Shown here: positions 18,149 through 26,159 of the stretch, piece by piece
How positions within the stretch are numbered: position 1 is the stretch's first letter
Layout: each line of letters opens with the position of its first letter
Source: Erythrobacter sp. 3-20A1M
GTDB taxonomy: Bacteria; Pseudomonadota; Alphaproteobacteria; Sphingomonadales; Sphingomonadaceae
Reading direction: 5' to 3'
Assembly (NCBI RefSeq): GCF_018636735.1
Contig: NZ_CP045200.1
Span: 2,572,001 to 2,636,000 of the forward strand
Length of the DNA stretch: 64,000 bases
Translations under genes and position numbers: made by a program
Notes under the pieces: generated by a model
What the model saw: only the letters and a program-made list of their open reading frames with translations
The model's database searches: none
Told to the model about the DNA's origin: nothing

Positions 18149-18368
18149 TCTTTGATGACGCGCCAATGCGCGTGCCTGCTGCAGATACGAGCAGTGACGA
18201 GAGACGTGACGAAGACGGTGTCGCAATTCGGACGCGGGTCGATCGGCGGACGACTTTCGGAATGTGCTGGGGCCGTGCCGCTGCCGTCGGTTGAAACATC
18301 GCAGGACAAAGCGTGAGTTGGCCGAGGCCGCGGTCATTGAATTTGTTTGCTGGAATAGGAAACTTCGA

Positions 18369-19646
18369 ATGAAGCGAACCATTGCTGCTCTGTCGGCGCA
18401 CGAGATTCTTGACTCGCGCGGTTGGCCCACGGTCAAGGTGACAGTCCGTCTGGAGGGCGGTATCACCGCAAGCGCGTCGGTGCCCTCGGGAGCATCGACT
18501 GGCCAGTTCGAGGCCCACGAACTTCGCGACGGCGATGCGGCGCGGTATGCCGGTCGCGGGGTCCTGAAGGCGGTCGCAAATGTTGAACGCGAAATCGCGG
18601 GCGCCCTCATCGGTCTGGATGTTGTCCTGCAGCCGGAAATTGATCGGTTGATGTGTGAACTCGACGGAACCGAGAACAAGGCGCGGCTCGGCGCAAACGC
18701 CGTTCTCGGTGTTTCGCTGGTGGTCGCTCGGGCCGCTGCTCAGGCGATGGAATTACCGCTCTACCAGTATCTCGGGGGTTCCACCGCCCGGCGTCTCCCG
18801 GTCCCCATGATGAACATTATCAATGGCGGCAAGCATGCCGCCAATGGGCTCCAGATGCAGGAGTTCATGATCGTACCGCATGGTGCCCCGACATACGGCG
18901 AAGCGCTGCGCTATGGTTCGGAAACCTATCATGTCCTGAGGGGGCTTCTGGAAGAGAAAGGCCTGGGTGTGGGGGTTGGTGATGAAGGCGGGTTCGCGCC
19001 CCATCTGAAAGACGAGCGTCAAGCGCTCGAGCTGATCGTCCGCGCAATTGAGGTGGCAGGCTATGAACCAGGCCGTCAAATTGCCATCGCGCTGGATCCC
19101 GCAGCGACCTCCTTCGTCGAGGACGGCGGTTATGTTCTGCCCGGGCTTGGCGGAGCGCATATGACCAGTGACGAACTTCTGGCCGTCTACACTGACTGGA
19201 TTGCCGCATTTCCGATCGTGTCGATCGAGGATGGTTTCGGCGAACAGGACTGGCCCGCCTTTGTAAAGCAGACCCTGGCGATGGGAGACCGCATCCAGAT
19301 CGTCGGCGATGACCTGTATGTCACCAATTCGCGCTTCATCCAGCGGGGCATTGATGACAAAGCCACGAACGCTGTTTTGATCAAGCCCAACCAGATCGGC
19401 ACGGTGACCGAAACGGTGGCGGCGATCGAACTGTGTCGGCGAGCTGGACTGCGCTACAAATTCTCCCATCGCTCCGGCGAGACAGAAGACGACTTCATCG
19501 CAGATTTTGCCGTCGCGATGACCGGTGGTCAGTTCAAGGGCGGAGCGCCGTGTCGAGGTGAACGTCTCGCCAAGTACAATCGCTTGCTGGAAATCGAACA
19601 CCAACTCGGCGGCGAAGCCATCTTCTCATCGCCATTTGTCGCATGA
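18369..19646 (+). CDS. eno: Enolase
   Basis: 425 residues, full length. It converts 2-phosphoglycerate to PEP. Signatures seen: EILDSRGWPTVKV, SVPSGASTGQFEA, GANAVLGVSLVVARAAA, MNIINGGKHAANG, a GDEGGFAP loop, VSIEDGFGEQDWPAF, GDDLYVTN, the catalytic Lys in LIKPNQIGTVTET, and SHRSGETED. The tail (GGQFKGGAPCRGERLAKYNR) departs from the GQIKTGS...SR.DR pattern of ordinary bacterial enolases, so this is probably a second, divergent enolase. Start 18369 is where similarity begins. It is divergent from ppsA-ldh, with its own ECF-type promoter at 18123. Confidence 0.93.
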   Translation: MKRTIAALSAHEILDSRGWPTVKVTVRLEGGITASASVPSGASTGQFEAHELRDGDAARYAGRGVLKAVANVEREIAGALIGLDVVLQPEIDRLMCELDGTENKARLGANAVLGVSLVVARAAAQAMELPLYQYLGGSTARRLPVPMMNIINGGKHAANGLQMQEFMIVPHGAPTYGEALRYGSETYHVLRGLLEEKGLGVGVGDEGGFAPHLKDERQALELIVRAIEVAGYEPGRQIAIALDPAATSFVEDGGYVLPGLGGAHMTSDELLAVYTDWIAAFPIVSIEDGFGEQDWPAFVKQTLAMGDRIQIVGDDLYVTNSRFIQRGIDDKATNAVLIKPNQIGTVTETVAAIELCRRAGLRYKFSHRSGETEDDFIADFAVAMTGGQFKGGAPCRGERLAKYNRLLEIEHQLGGEAIFSSPFVA

Positions 19647-19693
19647 GCGCCGCCAGGCGACTGCATCGCCATTGCTGCGCCCTGATGATGCCC

Positions 19694-19905
19694 GCGAAGC
19701 TCGATCGCCTTGGGGCGAGGACTCAGATGCTTGACGATGCGCTTGATCGTGCCGTCCTTTGCGCTGCATCGCGCCCTTCCAGAATGATCAGCAGCTTGCG
19801 ACCACCGGCGATCACCTGGCGTTGCAACGCGCTGGGCCCGATCTCAAGCGCATGGAGCTTCTCGGCGTAGCCGGGCGCAGATCTGTCCTGCTTGTTCTTG
19901 CTCAT
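19694..19905 (-). pseudogene. Polyphosphate kinase 2 (PPK2) N-terminal remnant
   Basis: The frame from 19905 gives MSKNKQDRSAPGYAEKLHAL and then KLLIILEGRDAA, the PPK2 N-terminus up to the Walker A. One base is missing after DAA: in the next frame the sequence goes on with KDGTIKRIVKHLSPRPKAIEL, the expected PPK2 continuation. Similarity then ends near 19694, leaving about 70 of roughly 260 codons. The Walker A lysine is therefore out of frame and most of the kinase is absent, so this is a clear gene relic. It converges on enolase. Confidence 0.78.
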
Positions 19906-19947
19906 ATCGATCTGACAATCTCTACTAGGGCTTCGTCCTGGGCCGTT

Positions 19948-20637
19948 TTAGAATGGGCGGCGCGGTCGGCTTTTGGGCAGATTTGGATCACCTGACCGCG
20001 AGCGCGACAGCTTGGGAATAAAACCCGGGACGCGCGCCATGTAGGCTCGATAATCCTGGCCGAAAGCGGCGAGCGCCTCGCGCTCCTCGCTCCGGGCGAG
20101 ACGCACATACATGACAACCAGGACCGGGAACATCGCCAGCGTCAGGACAGTCGGCCATTGGAACAGGAAGCCGAGCATGACGAGGATGAAGCCGTCATAT
20201 TGCGGATGCCGGACGTAGGAATAGATACCTTCAGTTGCGAGCTTCTCTTGCTTCTGGGCCCGGTAAAGCCGTGCCCAGCCGCTCGATATCATCCAGAAGC
20301 CACCGCCGATCAGGATGAAGCTCAGGATATGAAAGGGGCCGAAGTGAGGGTTGGCTTGCCATCCGAACAACTCCTCGAGCAGATGGCCGGCGTCATGCGA
20401 GAACCAGTCCACCTGCGGATAGTTGCTCTGGAGCCAGCCCGAGAGCAGGTAGATGGTCAGCGGGAAGCCGTACATCTCCGCAAAAAGTGCGACGAGAAAA
20501 GCACTGAAAGCGCTGAATGATCGCCAATCGCGCTTGGTTTGCGGTTTGAAGAAGCTGAACGCGAAGAAAATGAAGATCGCGGAGTTGAGGATCACCAGAC
20601 CCCAAAGTCCATAGGCGGCGGATGCGTCGCTATGCAT
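19948..20637 (-). CDS. Isoprenylcysteine carboxyl methyltransferase (ICMT)-like membrane methyltransferase
   Basis: 229 residues with about five hydrophobic segments. The SAM-binding C-terminal half shows the family pattern GIYSYVRHPQYDGFILVMLG and then EEREALAAFGQDYRAYMARV, ending PGFIP. Bacterial members are of unknown substrate (lipid or small-molecule methylation). It has GGAGAA upstream of the start. It follows the DUF2933 gene after 17 bases, so the two form one unit from the ECF-type promoter at 21043. DUF2933 plus this methyltransferase recur next to copper-resistance genes. Confidence 0.82.
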   Translation of the reverse strand: MHSDASAAYGLWGLVILNSAIFIFFAFSFFKPQTKRDWRSFSAFSAFLVALFAEMYGFPLTIYLLSGWLQSNYPQVDWFSHDAGHLLEELFGWQANPHFGPFHILSFILIGGGFWMISSGWARLYRAQKQEKLATEGIYSYVRHPQYDGFILVMLGFLFQWPTVLTLAMFPVLVVMYVRLARSEEREALAAFGQDYRAYMARVPGFIPKLSRSRSGDPNLPKSRPRRPF

Positions 20638-20654
20638 GACAGGTTTCTCCGGAG

Positions 20655-20975
20655 CTATCGGCGACGGGCGCTGGAATCGGCGACCTTGTGTCCGCTGTGG
20701 CGATCGCGGACCGGACTCGCGCCGTTGTTGCTGGTGCGCTGATCATCATCATCACCGCCTTGGCCGCCATGACCTCCGTGTCCACCGTGTCCACCGTGCA
20801 TAAACATGTGGAGCAGCGGGCAGGCCAGCAAGAGCAAGGCCCAAGGAAGTATGCTGAGCGCGTGAACCCTATGCTCGGCAAGCAGGAAATACCCCGCTAT
20901 CGCTGCAAAACCGAGGAAGACGATCGGCATCCGCCATCCCCGTCTGTCGGACGCGTGCTTGTGACCTTGCCTCAT
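20655..20975 (-). CDS. DUF2933 small membrane protein
   Basis: 106 residues: two hydrophobic segments (MPIVFLGFAAIAGYFLLAEH and ILPWALLLLACPLLHMFMH) followed by a Gly/His repeat (HGGHGGHGGHGGQGG). This is the DUF2933 layout, seen beside heavy-metal genes. The His-rich tail may bind metal. GGGAG stands 6 bases before the ATG. It is first in a two-gene unit with the methyltransferase. Confidence 0.85.
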   Translation of the reverse strand: MRQGHKHASDRRGWRMPIVFLGFAAIAGYFLLAEHRVHALSILPWALLLLACPLLHMFMHGGHGGHGGHGGQGGDDDDQRTSNNGASPVRDRHSGHKVADSSARRR

Positions 20976-21042
20976 ATCTTGCTCCCACTTTCGGCCTAAG
21001 GACGGTCGCCATCAAAGAAAGGAGGCCGCACTCAGCATCATG

Positions 21043-21068
21043 GACGCGCGGCGGCTCCCCAAATTACA
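21043..21068 (-). promoter_or_regulatory. ECF-type promoter of DUF2933-methyltransferase
   Basis: On the minus strand it reads TGTAAT, 16 bases, CGTC: a perfect match, 68 bases upstream of the DUF2933 start. Confidence 0.73.
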
Positions 21069-21278
21069 GTCGCTCGGCAGAACAGCACTTGACCCTCATC
21101 GAGCACCGTGATGGGGGACCGCTAAAAGTTACCACGAGCACGCTCCATTTTGGCTTGAGAAGCTGCGTGTCAGGAGGCGATCAAGGTCTTCGCCAAACTG
21201 GGAGTATGACCCGGCAGATGACGTCCGTTCATCAGACCTGGTGCGCTCGGTCCTCTTTTGGCGCAAGAAAGAGAAGCT

Positions 21279-21698
21279 ATGATTCGTCTGGTCATCATGG
21301 GCGCGGCCCTCATCTTTGCATCGAATGCGGCACATGCTCGGCAAACCGGAGCGCCAAATGAGGCTATCATGGGTGTTTGGGCTAACCCGTCCGGAAGTGT
21401 TCGTGTCCGAATCGAGGAATGCGGCACGAAGCTTTGCGGCGTCGTTGTTTATGCAAACGAGAAAGCGAAGGCCGACGCAGCGAAAGCCGGAACCGACGTG
21501 CTCATAGGCATCAATCTTTTTCGCGAGTTCTATCGGTACGGCCGGAACAAATGGCGCGGGAAAGTTCTGGTTCCCGATCTCGACAGAACGGTCGGCGGGG
21601 AATTGAAACCGATCAGTGCCGACACCCTCCAGGTTCATGGATGTATGTTTGGGCATGTGGGGTGCAAGAACCAGAAATGGACGCGGGTTTCAAACTGA
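21279..21698 (+). CDS. DUF2147 family exported protein
   Basis: 139 residues. A signal peptide (MIRLVIMGAALIFASNAAHA) is followed by the DUF2147 core: IMGVWANPSGSVRVRIEECG, LCGVVVY, then GKVLVPDLDRTVGGELKPIS. Two Cys pairs may form disulfides in the periplasm. Function is unknown for the family. The start at 21279 begins the signal peptide directly. No ECF-type promoter was found for it, unlike its neighbours. Confidence 0.85.
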   Translation: MIRLVIMGAALIFASNAAHARQTGAPNEAIMGVWANPSGSVRVRIEECGTKLCGVVVYANEKAKADAAKAGTDVLIGINLFREFYRYGRNKWRGKVLVPDLDRTVGGELKPISADTLQVHGCMFGHVGCKNQKWTRVSN

Positions 21699-21861
21699 TG
21701 TGTGTTGCCGGGAGCGTTGCAACCGCAGAAAGCACGTTGAACACGATCGTCCCTTTGACCTCTGCCGTTTGCATTGCGGAGTAGGAAAGTGAAGAGGCAG
21801 GCTGATTCCCTGCGTCACGACGAAGGGATCGTCGCCGCCTTCTCTCCGTGCATTGTGATTG

Positions 21862-21912
21862 GTGACCGATAGGTACGCCATATGACTCCTATATGGCTGA
21901 TGTGTCGGTCAC
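21862..21912. repeat. Nested inverted repeat (two-tier palindrome)
   Basis: Outer arms GTGACCGA (21862-21869) and TCGGTCAC (21905-21912). Inner arms GCCATAT (21877-21883) and ATATGGC (21891-21897). They are separated symmetrically by 7 bases on each side, with a 7-base loop. No T-run follows. It could be an operator, a recombination site or a mobile-element relic. Confidence 0.7.
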
Positions 21913-22179
21913 TTATTACTTTAGCGGGCCAATTGATCCTCAAAGCGACCATCCACGACACTGCTGCGAACCGAGACGACCACGCCAACGTTCGCCAATC
22001 GCGCTGCAGTGCTCATGGCGTCGTGCCAGATGTACTTGCCAGCTGACCTTGGCGTCCCGACGGCCGACAATTCTGCAAGGTTCGACGGGCGGAGAATGGG
22101 CAGGGGGAGGGCTCCGCCCCTCGAACGGCGCCTGCGCGCTGCTGTTTGTTGCCATTATCGCGCGCAGGAACGATCGAAA

Positions 22180-22341
22180 TCAGGGATGCGCGCAGCAACA
22201 GCGAGGGGCATCTCCCGACAGCTTGGCTTCGGTCGGCTCTGCTCGCGGTACCTTGCCTTGCTCTCGACCGGATCGTGGGTTGTCGCGGCAGCAAACCGAT
22301 TTGTGCGAGTGGCTTTCGGCTTGTTCCGAGCTGGACGGCAT
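22180..22341 (-). CDS. Short Cys/His-containing ORF, possibly a truncated metal ATPase leader
   Basis: 53 residues: MPSSSEQAESHSHKSVCC near the start and CCCAHP at the end. GGAG stands 8 bases before the ATG, and an ECF-like promoter lies 83 bases upstream (22424-22450). The N-terminus resembles the His/Cys leaders of copper P-type ATPases, but no YHS or HMA domain follows. It may be a real small metal-binding protein or a relic. No family is recognised. Confidence 0.35.
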   Translation of the reverse strand: MPSSSEQAESHSHKSVCCRDNPRSGREQGKVPRAEPTEAKLSGDAPRCCCAHP

Positions 22342-22423
22342 CTGAGAATCTCCGCTTGCAAAGTCGTTTTTGGTCAACTGCGGCGCGCTTGGGGCTGCCG
22401 CAGCGACTGTCCTTGTTGTTTTT

Positions 22424-22450
22424 GACGTTCTTCAATCCGCGATTCTTACA
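22424..22450 (-). promoter_or_regulatory. ECF-like promoter, spacing one base longer
   Basis: On the minus strand it reads TGTAAG, 17 bases, CGTC. The sequence around it matches the universal stress protein promoter at 54051 (TTGTTGT-TTTGACGTT in plus orientation), so the two may be duplicates. The only ORF in reach is the 53-residue one at 22341. Confidence 0.5.
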
Positions 22451-22698
22451 CTTGGAATCTGATCTCTTGGCCTGCGTGGTCTCAAGAGGCCTGCCATGGT
22501 CGAATCGAGCATGTCGGTCGTCCCCGACCTTCCGGTGCTGAGCCCGAACGCCTGACATGCATCATTGCTTGGTCCGGATCGTGTCACGGCGGGCAACTGC
22601 GCACGGGCCCGGGAGATCACCGGCATTCTCCCCATACGCCGATTTGGCCTGGGTAAAGGCGATTGGAGGTCTGGGAACCTTCCTTCATTCCATGGCTC

Positions 22699-22723
22699 TG
22701 TAAGATTTCAATTTCGGCGCGTC
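22699..22723 (+). promoter_or_regulatory. ECF-like promoter, spacing one base shorter
   Basis: TGTAAG, 15 bases, CGTC, 120 bases upstream of the exported protein at 22843. Confidence 0.45.
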
Positions 22724-22842
22724 TTTGTTGGCGTAGTTGCCTCCTATTGGGGCAAACAGCACATGACAGTGTCCAAGTGATCAGAGAACGAGATGCAGTC
22801 CTGCCCCTTGCCCGGACTTAAAAAGAGGAAGATGCCTTCACT

Positions 22843-23364
22843 ATGAGATACAGATCGTTCTGGCGCCAAGCGCTTGCTGCGGTGGGCCTAGCAGGAATGC
22901 TCTTCGCTCCGGTCACAGCCAATGCGGGTGTAATCGATGGTTCTCAGAGCGCGGGTGGTCTCACGGTGTATCTAGGCGTGGTGCCGGCGGCAGTGGTGAA
23001 GGGTCATCCAACCGGCCATCCCGAGGCGGAGATGCATGGCGGCACGCCGGCAAGCTCTCACAGCATGCACATCACGGCCGCTGTCTTTGAAAAGGCTTCA
23101 GGGGCCAGAATCAGGGACGCGAATGTCACCGCGCATATCCTCGAACCTGGCGGAATACAACGATCGGTTCGCCTGCAACCGATGACTGTCGCGGGCGCGC
23201 TGACTTTCGGCGGGTACACAACCTTTGCCCGAGGCATCAATTACCGGATCGGAATTGTCGTGGACCGCCCGCCGCACATGCTACCGTCGCAATCGAAGCA
23301 GGCTCCGCACGCGATGCATCGCAAGCCGCCTGTGACGGTGCATTTCACCTATACCCATGACTGA
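22843..23364 (+). CDS. Exported hypothetical protein, beta-sandwich-like
   Basis: 173 residues. The signal peptide runs to about residue 28 (AVGLAGMLFAPVTANAG). The mature part has a His/Met loop (GHPTGHPEAEMHGG and SHSMH), then strands reminiscent of FixH/YtkA-type domains: FEKASGARIRDANVTAHILE, later NYRIGIVVD and VTVHFTY. The His/Met content suggests periplasmic metal contact. I cannot name a family with certainty. AGAGGAAG precedes the ATG, and a candidate ECF-type promoter lies at 22699. Confidence 0.6.
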   Translation: MRYRSFWRQALAAVGLAGMLFAPVTANAGVIDGSQSAGGLTVYLGVVPAAVVKGHPTGHPEAEMHGGTPASSHSMHITAAVFEKASGARIRDANVTAHILEPGGIQRSVRLQPMTVAGALTFGGYTTFARGINYRIGIVVDRPPHMLPSQSKQAPHAMHRKPPVTVHFTYTHD

Positions 23365-23479
23365 AGCGTATCGCGCCGCAACCGAGCCCGCTGGACAGGT
23401 GCGTTCAAGCGACGACGGAGGTCTTCCTCTTCCATGGCGCTCTTGTCGTCTAAAGCGGGTCTGCATAACGACAGCAAAC

Positions 23480-23505
23480 TGTAATTCACCGGAGGCTCAA
23501 ACGTC
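23480..23505 (+). promoter_or_regulatory. ECF-type promoter of Bax-inhibitor-like gene
   Basis: TGTAAT, 16 bases, CGTC: a perfect match, 60 bases upstream of the start at 23566. Read-through could also cover the aldolase gene. Confidence 0.75.
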
Positions 23506-23565
23506 TTCAGACGGCGGCGGCAGAAATCCGGCACCGTCAGCGGTCCGGCGCAGGAGGACTTCACA

Positions 23566-24309
23566 ATGGCAGACCCACTCAAAACTCTAGATCAGCACGC
23601 TTTACGGTCCCACGCGGGGGCGCCCGCGCAAATCTACGATTCGGGGCTGCGATCCTATATGCTCGGCGTCTACAATTATATGGCCAGCGGATTGCTGCTC
23701 ACCGGCTTGGTCGCGCTATTCGTGGCCAGCACGGACAGTGTACGCGCACTGTTCTTTGCTGCAACCGGAGCGCCGACAGGATTGGGATGGGTCGCTGTAT
23801 TCGCGCCCCTGGCGCTAGTGCTTGCCCTGAGCTTTGGCATCAATCGGTTTTCCGAGACGGCGGTCAAGGCCATGTTCTGGAGCTACGCGGCACTCATGGG
23901 CGTGTCGCTCGCTACTATTTTCCTTGCTTACACTGGAGTCAGCATCGCCCGAACCTTTTTCGTGGCGGCATCGGCCTTTGCCGCGTTGAGCTTGTGGGGC
24001 TATACGACCAAGCGCGATTTGTCCGCGTGGGGATCGTTCCTGATCATGGGGGTGTTCGGCCTGATCATCGCCATGCTCGTCAACATGTTCCTGAAATCCT
24101 CGGTGATGGACATGATCGTGAGCGGCATTGGAGTTCTGCTGTTTGCCGGGCTCACGGCCTATGACACCCAAAAGATCAGGAATATCTATTCTGAGGTTAG
24201 GGGCAGCGACTTCCGCGGCAAGGCGATCGTAATGGGTGCACTGACGCTGTATCTCGATTTCATCAACCTGTTCCTGTTTCTGCTCCGCTTCATGGGTGAC
24301 CGCCGATGA
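23566..24309 (+). CDS. Bax inhibitor-1/YccA family membrane protein
   Basis: 247 residues with seven hydrophobic segments and the BI-1 signatures: NYMASGLLLTGLVALFVAS, FAGLTAYDTQKIRNIY, and LYLDFINLFLFLLRFMG at the C-terminus. Members are inner-membrane proteins linked to ion leak and to modulation of proteolysis. AGGAGG stands 7 bases before the ATG. It is preceded by a perfect ECF-type promoter and followed 160 bases later by the class I aldolase, which has no promoter of its own that I can see. Confidence 0.92.
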   Translation: MADPLKTLDQHALRSHAGAPAQIYDSGLRSYMLGVYNYMASGLLLTGLVALFVASTDSVRALFFAATGAPTGLGWVAVFAPLALVLALSFGINRFSETAVKAMFWSYAALMGVSLATIFLAYTGVSIARTFFVAASAFAALSLWGYTTKRDLSAWGSFLIMGVFGLIIAMLVNMFLKSSVMDMIVSGIGVLLFAGLTAYDTQKIRNIYSEVRGSDFRGKAIVMGALTLYLDFINLFLFLLRFMGDRR

Positions 24310-24469
24310 CCATACCCGCTGGCAGCTCCAACGCGCGCGGTATTCTGGTCCGAGGTCCTGGTGTCGGCGAGCACGGCACATTTAGCCGGAGGTGCAAGGC
24401 GTGAAATCTCCCGCGGACGGAAGTGACACGCAAAAAGGCAATCGACGCCCGGATGAACGGAGGCAGTGC

Positions 24470-25378
24470 ATGCACGACCCGGTACTGATGGCACAAATCA
24501 TTGGCGGTGCGGGCTTCGTTGCTGCGCTCGACCAGTCAGGCGGTTCGACGCCGACTGCGCTGGCAAACTATGGCATCAGCGCTCACGATTATTCCGGTGA
24601 AGAGAAGATGTTCGCCCTCATCCATAAGATGCGGAGCCGGCTCATTACCGCTCCGTCGTTCGATGGCCGCAAGATCCTGGGTGCGATCCTGTTCGAGAAA
24701 ACGATGGATGGCGAGGTGGACGGCACACCCGTGCCGGACTTGCTCCGGCAGCGTGGCATCGTGCCCTTCGTCAAGATCGATCGGGGTCTGGAAGACGAAA
24801 AGGATGGGGTTCGGCTCATGAAGCCGATTCCGGCTCTCGAGACCTTGCTTGTCCGCGCAAAGGCCAAGGGCGTTTTTGGTACGAAAATGCGTTCGCTGAT
24901 CAACGAGGCGTCCACCGGAGCCATTGGCGCTATTGTCGATCAACAATTCGACATCGCAAATCGCATTCTGGACAAGGGCCTGATGCCAATCGTCGAGCCG
25001 GAGGTGAACCTGAAAAGCAAGTCGCGCGCCGAATGCGACACTATACTTCTTGGCGCGCTGACGAAAGCACTCGATAGACAGCCAATTGGCCGCCGGGTAA
25101 TGCTCAAGCTTTCCATGCCAGCAGCGCCAGACCTATTTGCGCCGCTTGTGGGACATCCCAGCTGTGCGCGGGTGTTGGCGCTTTCAGGCGGGTATTCGCA
25201 GGAAGAGGCTTGTGATGAGCTGGCGAAAAATCATGCGCTTGTGGCAAGCTTCAGCCGGGCGCTTCTGCAGGATCTGCGCGCCGGGATGGATGACGAGGAA
25301 TTCGATCGGGTGCTCGCCGAAGCCATTGAGCGGATTTACCGCGCGTCGACCGTGAAGACGGCCATCAACCCGGTATGA
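24470..25378 (+). CDS. Class I fructose-bisphosphate aldolase
   Basis: 302 residues from ATG 24470, with GGAGG 6 bases upstream; the frame is open earlier but without similarity. It splits fructose 1,6-bisphosphate through a Schiff base. Seen: FVAALDQSGGSTPTALANYG, ILGAILFEKTMDGEVDG, GIVPFVKIDRGL, the GVFGTKMRSLIN region, PIVEPEVNL, the Schiff-base lysine candidate in VMLKLSMP, and a C-terminal LSGGYSQEEACDELAKN. It forms the link between PfkB and the type II GAPDH in this window and is probably co-expressed from the promoter at 23480. Confidence 0.9.
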   Translation: MHDPVLMAQIIGGAGFVAALDQSGGSTPTALANYGISAHDYSGEEKMFALIHKMRSRLITAPSFDGRKILGAILFEKTMDGEVDGTPVPDLLRQRGIVPFVKIDRGLEDEKDGVRLMKPIPALETLLVRAKAKGVFGTKMRSLINEASTGAIGAIVDQQFDIANRILDKGLMPIVEPEVNLKSKSRAECDTILLGALTKALDRQPIGRRVMLKLSMPAAPDLFAPLVGHPSCARVLALSGGYSQEEACDELAKNHALVASFSRALLQDLRAGMDDEEFDRVLAEAIERIYRASTVKTAINPV

Positions 25379-25423
25379 GTTTTTCGAGAGCTGCCAGCGG
25401 GGGCTGCATTCGCCTGTTCCCGC

Positions 25424-26155
25424 TTACGTTCCGTTCGACCTGGCTTGCGCCTTCCAGCACATATCGCAGACCGGGTCGCCGCGGGAGAGCGTCTGTCGCC
25501 GCTCATAATGGCCTCGGCCGCCGTCATTCGCGATGATGTCGGCGCCGGGCCAGTCGTACCGGCACCAGCTTTCGTAAAAAGCTTCTAGGTCGCCGCAGTC
25601 GCCCGTTTCCGCAATGAGGGTCCGTATAAGGGTCTGCGGCGGACAGTGGGTAAAGTGGGTGATGAGGTCGTCGCCCTCCCGGCGCACCTCCACCGCGTAA
25701 CCCGGTGCGCCAGGCGCGTTGAACGGAAAGCGCAGCAGCAGTCCGATCGTGCCGCGTAGCCGCTTGCCGGGATCTCGCGTGACCAGACGGAGAGGGAGCG
25801 AACTCAGCCGCAGAAGAAGCGCGTAGACGTCCCACCCGATGTCGGCGACCACGCTGCGCGACGATTCTCTGGAGAGCCCTGCTTCGAGCAATGCCCGATA
25901 GGCCGCGGCGGTGTAGATGGCTAGCTCCACCATGAGACGATTGCCTGCGCTCGGAAGTTGACCAAGATCGGACAAGGCGCGCAGTTCGTTCGCCTGTGGC
26001 TCCAGGTTCGCGAGCAACAGATCAATCTCATCCGGCAACCACCGCAGCCACGCGCCATCCACCCGCTTGAGAGTTCTCGTTTCGAGCACCTTGCGCGCCG
26101 ACTGGCCCAACTTCCAGCGGATCAGCCGACGGACAGGGCGCCAGAGCTTATTCAC
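25424..26155 (-). CDS. L-2-amino-thiazoline-4-carboxylic acid hydrolase-like protein
   Basis: 243 residues. The C-terminal half fits the ATC hydrolase-like family: FNAPGAPGYAVEVRREGDDL, then THCPPQTLI, a Cys-containing FYESWCRYDWPGAD, and the closing SRGDPVCDMCWKA. A middle segment (VVADIGWDVYALLLRLSSLP) is helical. True ATC hydrolases act in cysteine formation, but most relatives are uncharacterised. It starts 4 bases after the copper ATPase stop, so it is co-transcribed with the copper genes. Confidence 0.6.
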   Translation of the reverse strand: MNKLWRPVRRLIRWKLGQSARKVLETRTLKRVDGAWLRWLPDEIDLLLANLEPQANELRALSDLGQLPSAGNRLMVELAIYTAAAYRALLEAGLSRESSRSVVADIGWDVYALLLRLSSLPLRLVTRDPGKRLRGTIGLLLRFPFNAPGAPGYAVEVRREGDDLITHFTHCPPQTLIRTLIAETGDCGDLEAFYESWCRYDWPGADIIANDGGRGHYERRQTLSRGDPVCDMCWKAQARSNGT

Positions 26156-26159
26156 ACTG

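Larger units (their letters stand above)
21699..22842. other. Gene-poor 1.1 kb region
   Basis: No conserved protein was recognised. It holds a nested palindrome (21862-21912), a short leftward ORF with Cys/His clusters (22180-22341) and two ECF-like promoters with off-by-one spacing (22424-22450 leftward, 22699-22723 rightward). Confidence 0.5.

Noticed and set aside
21893-22345. 150-codon frame in the gene-poor region
   Set aside because: Low-complexity Arg/Ser/Pro composition, no ribosome site, and it runs through the nested palindrome.
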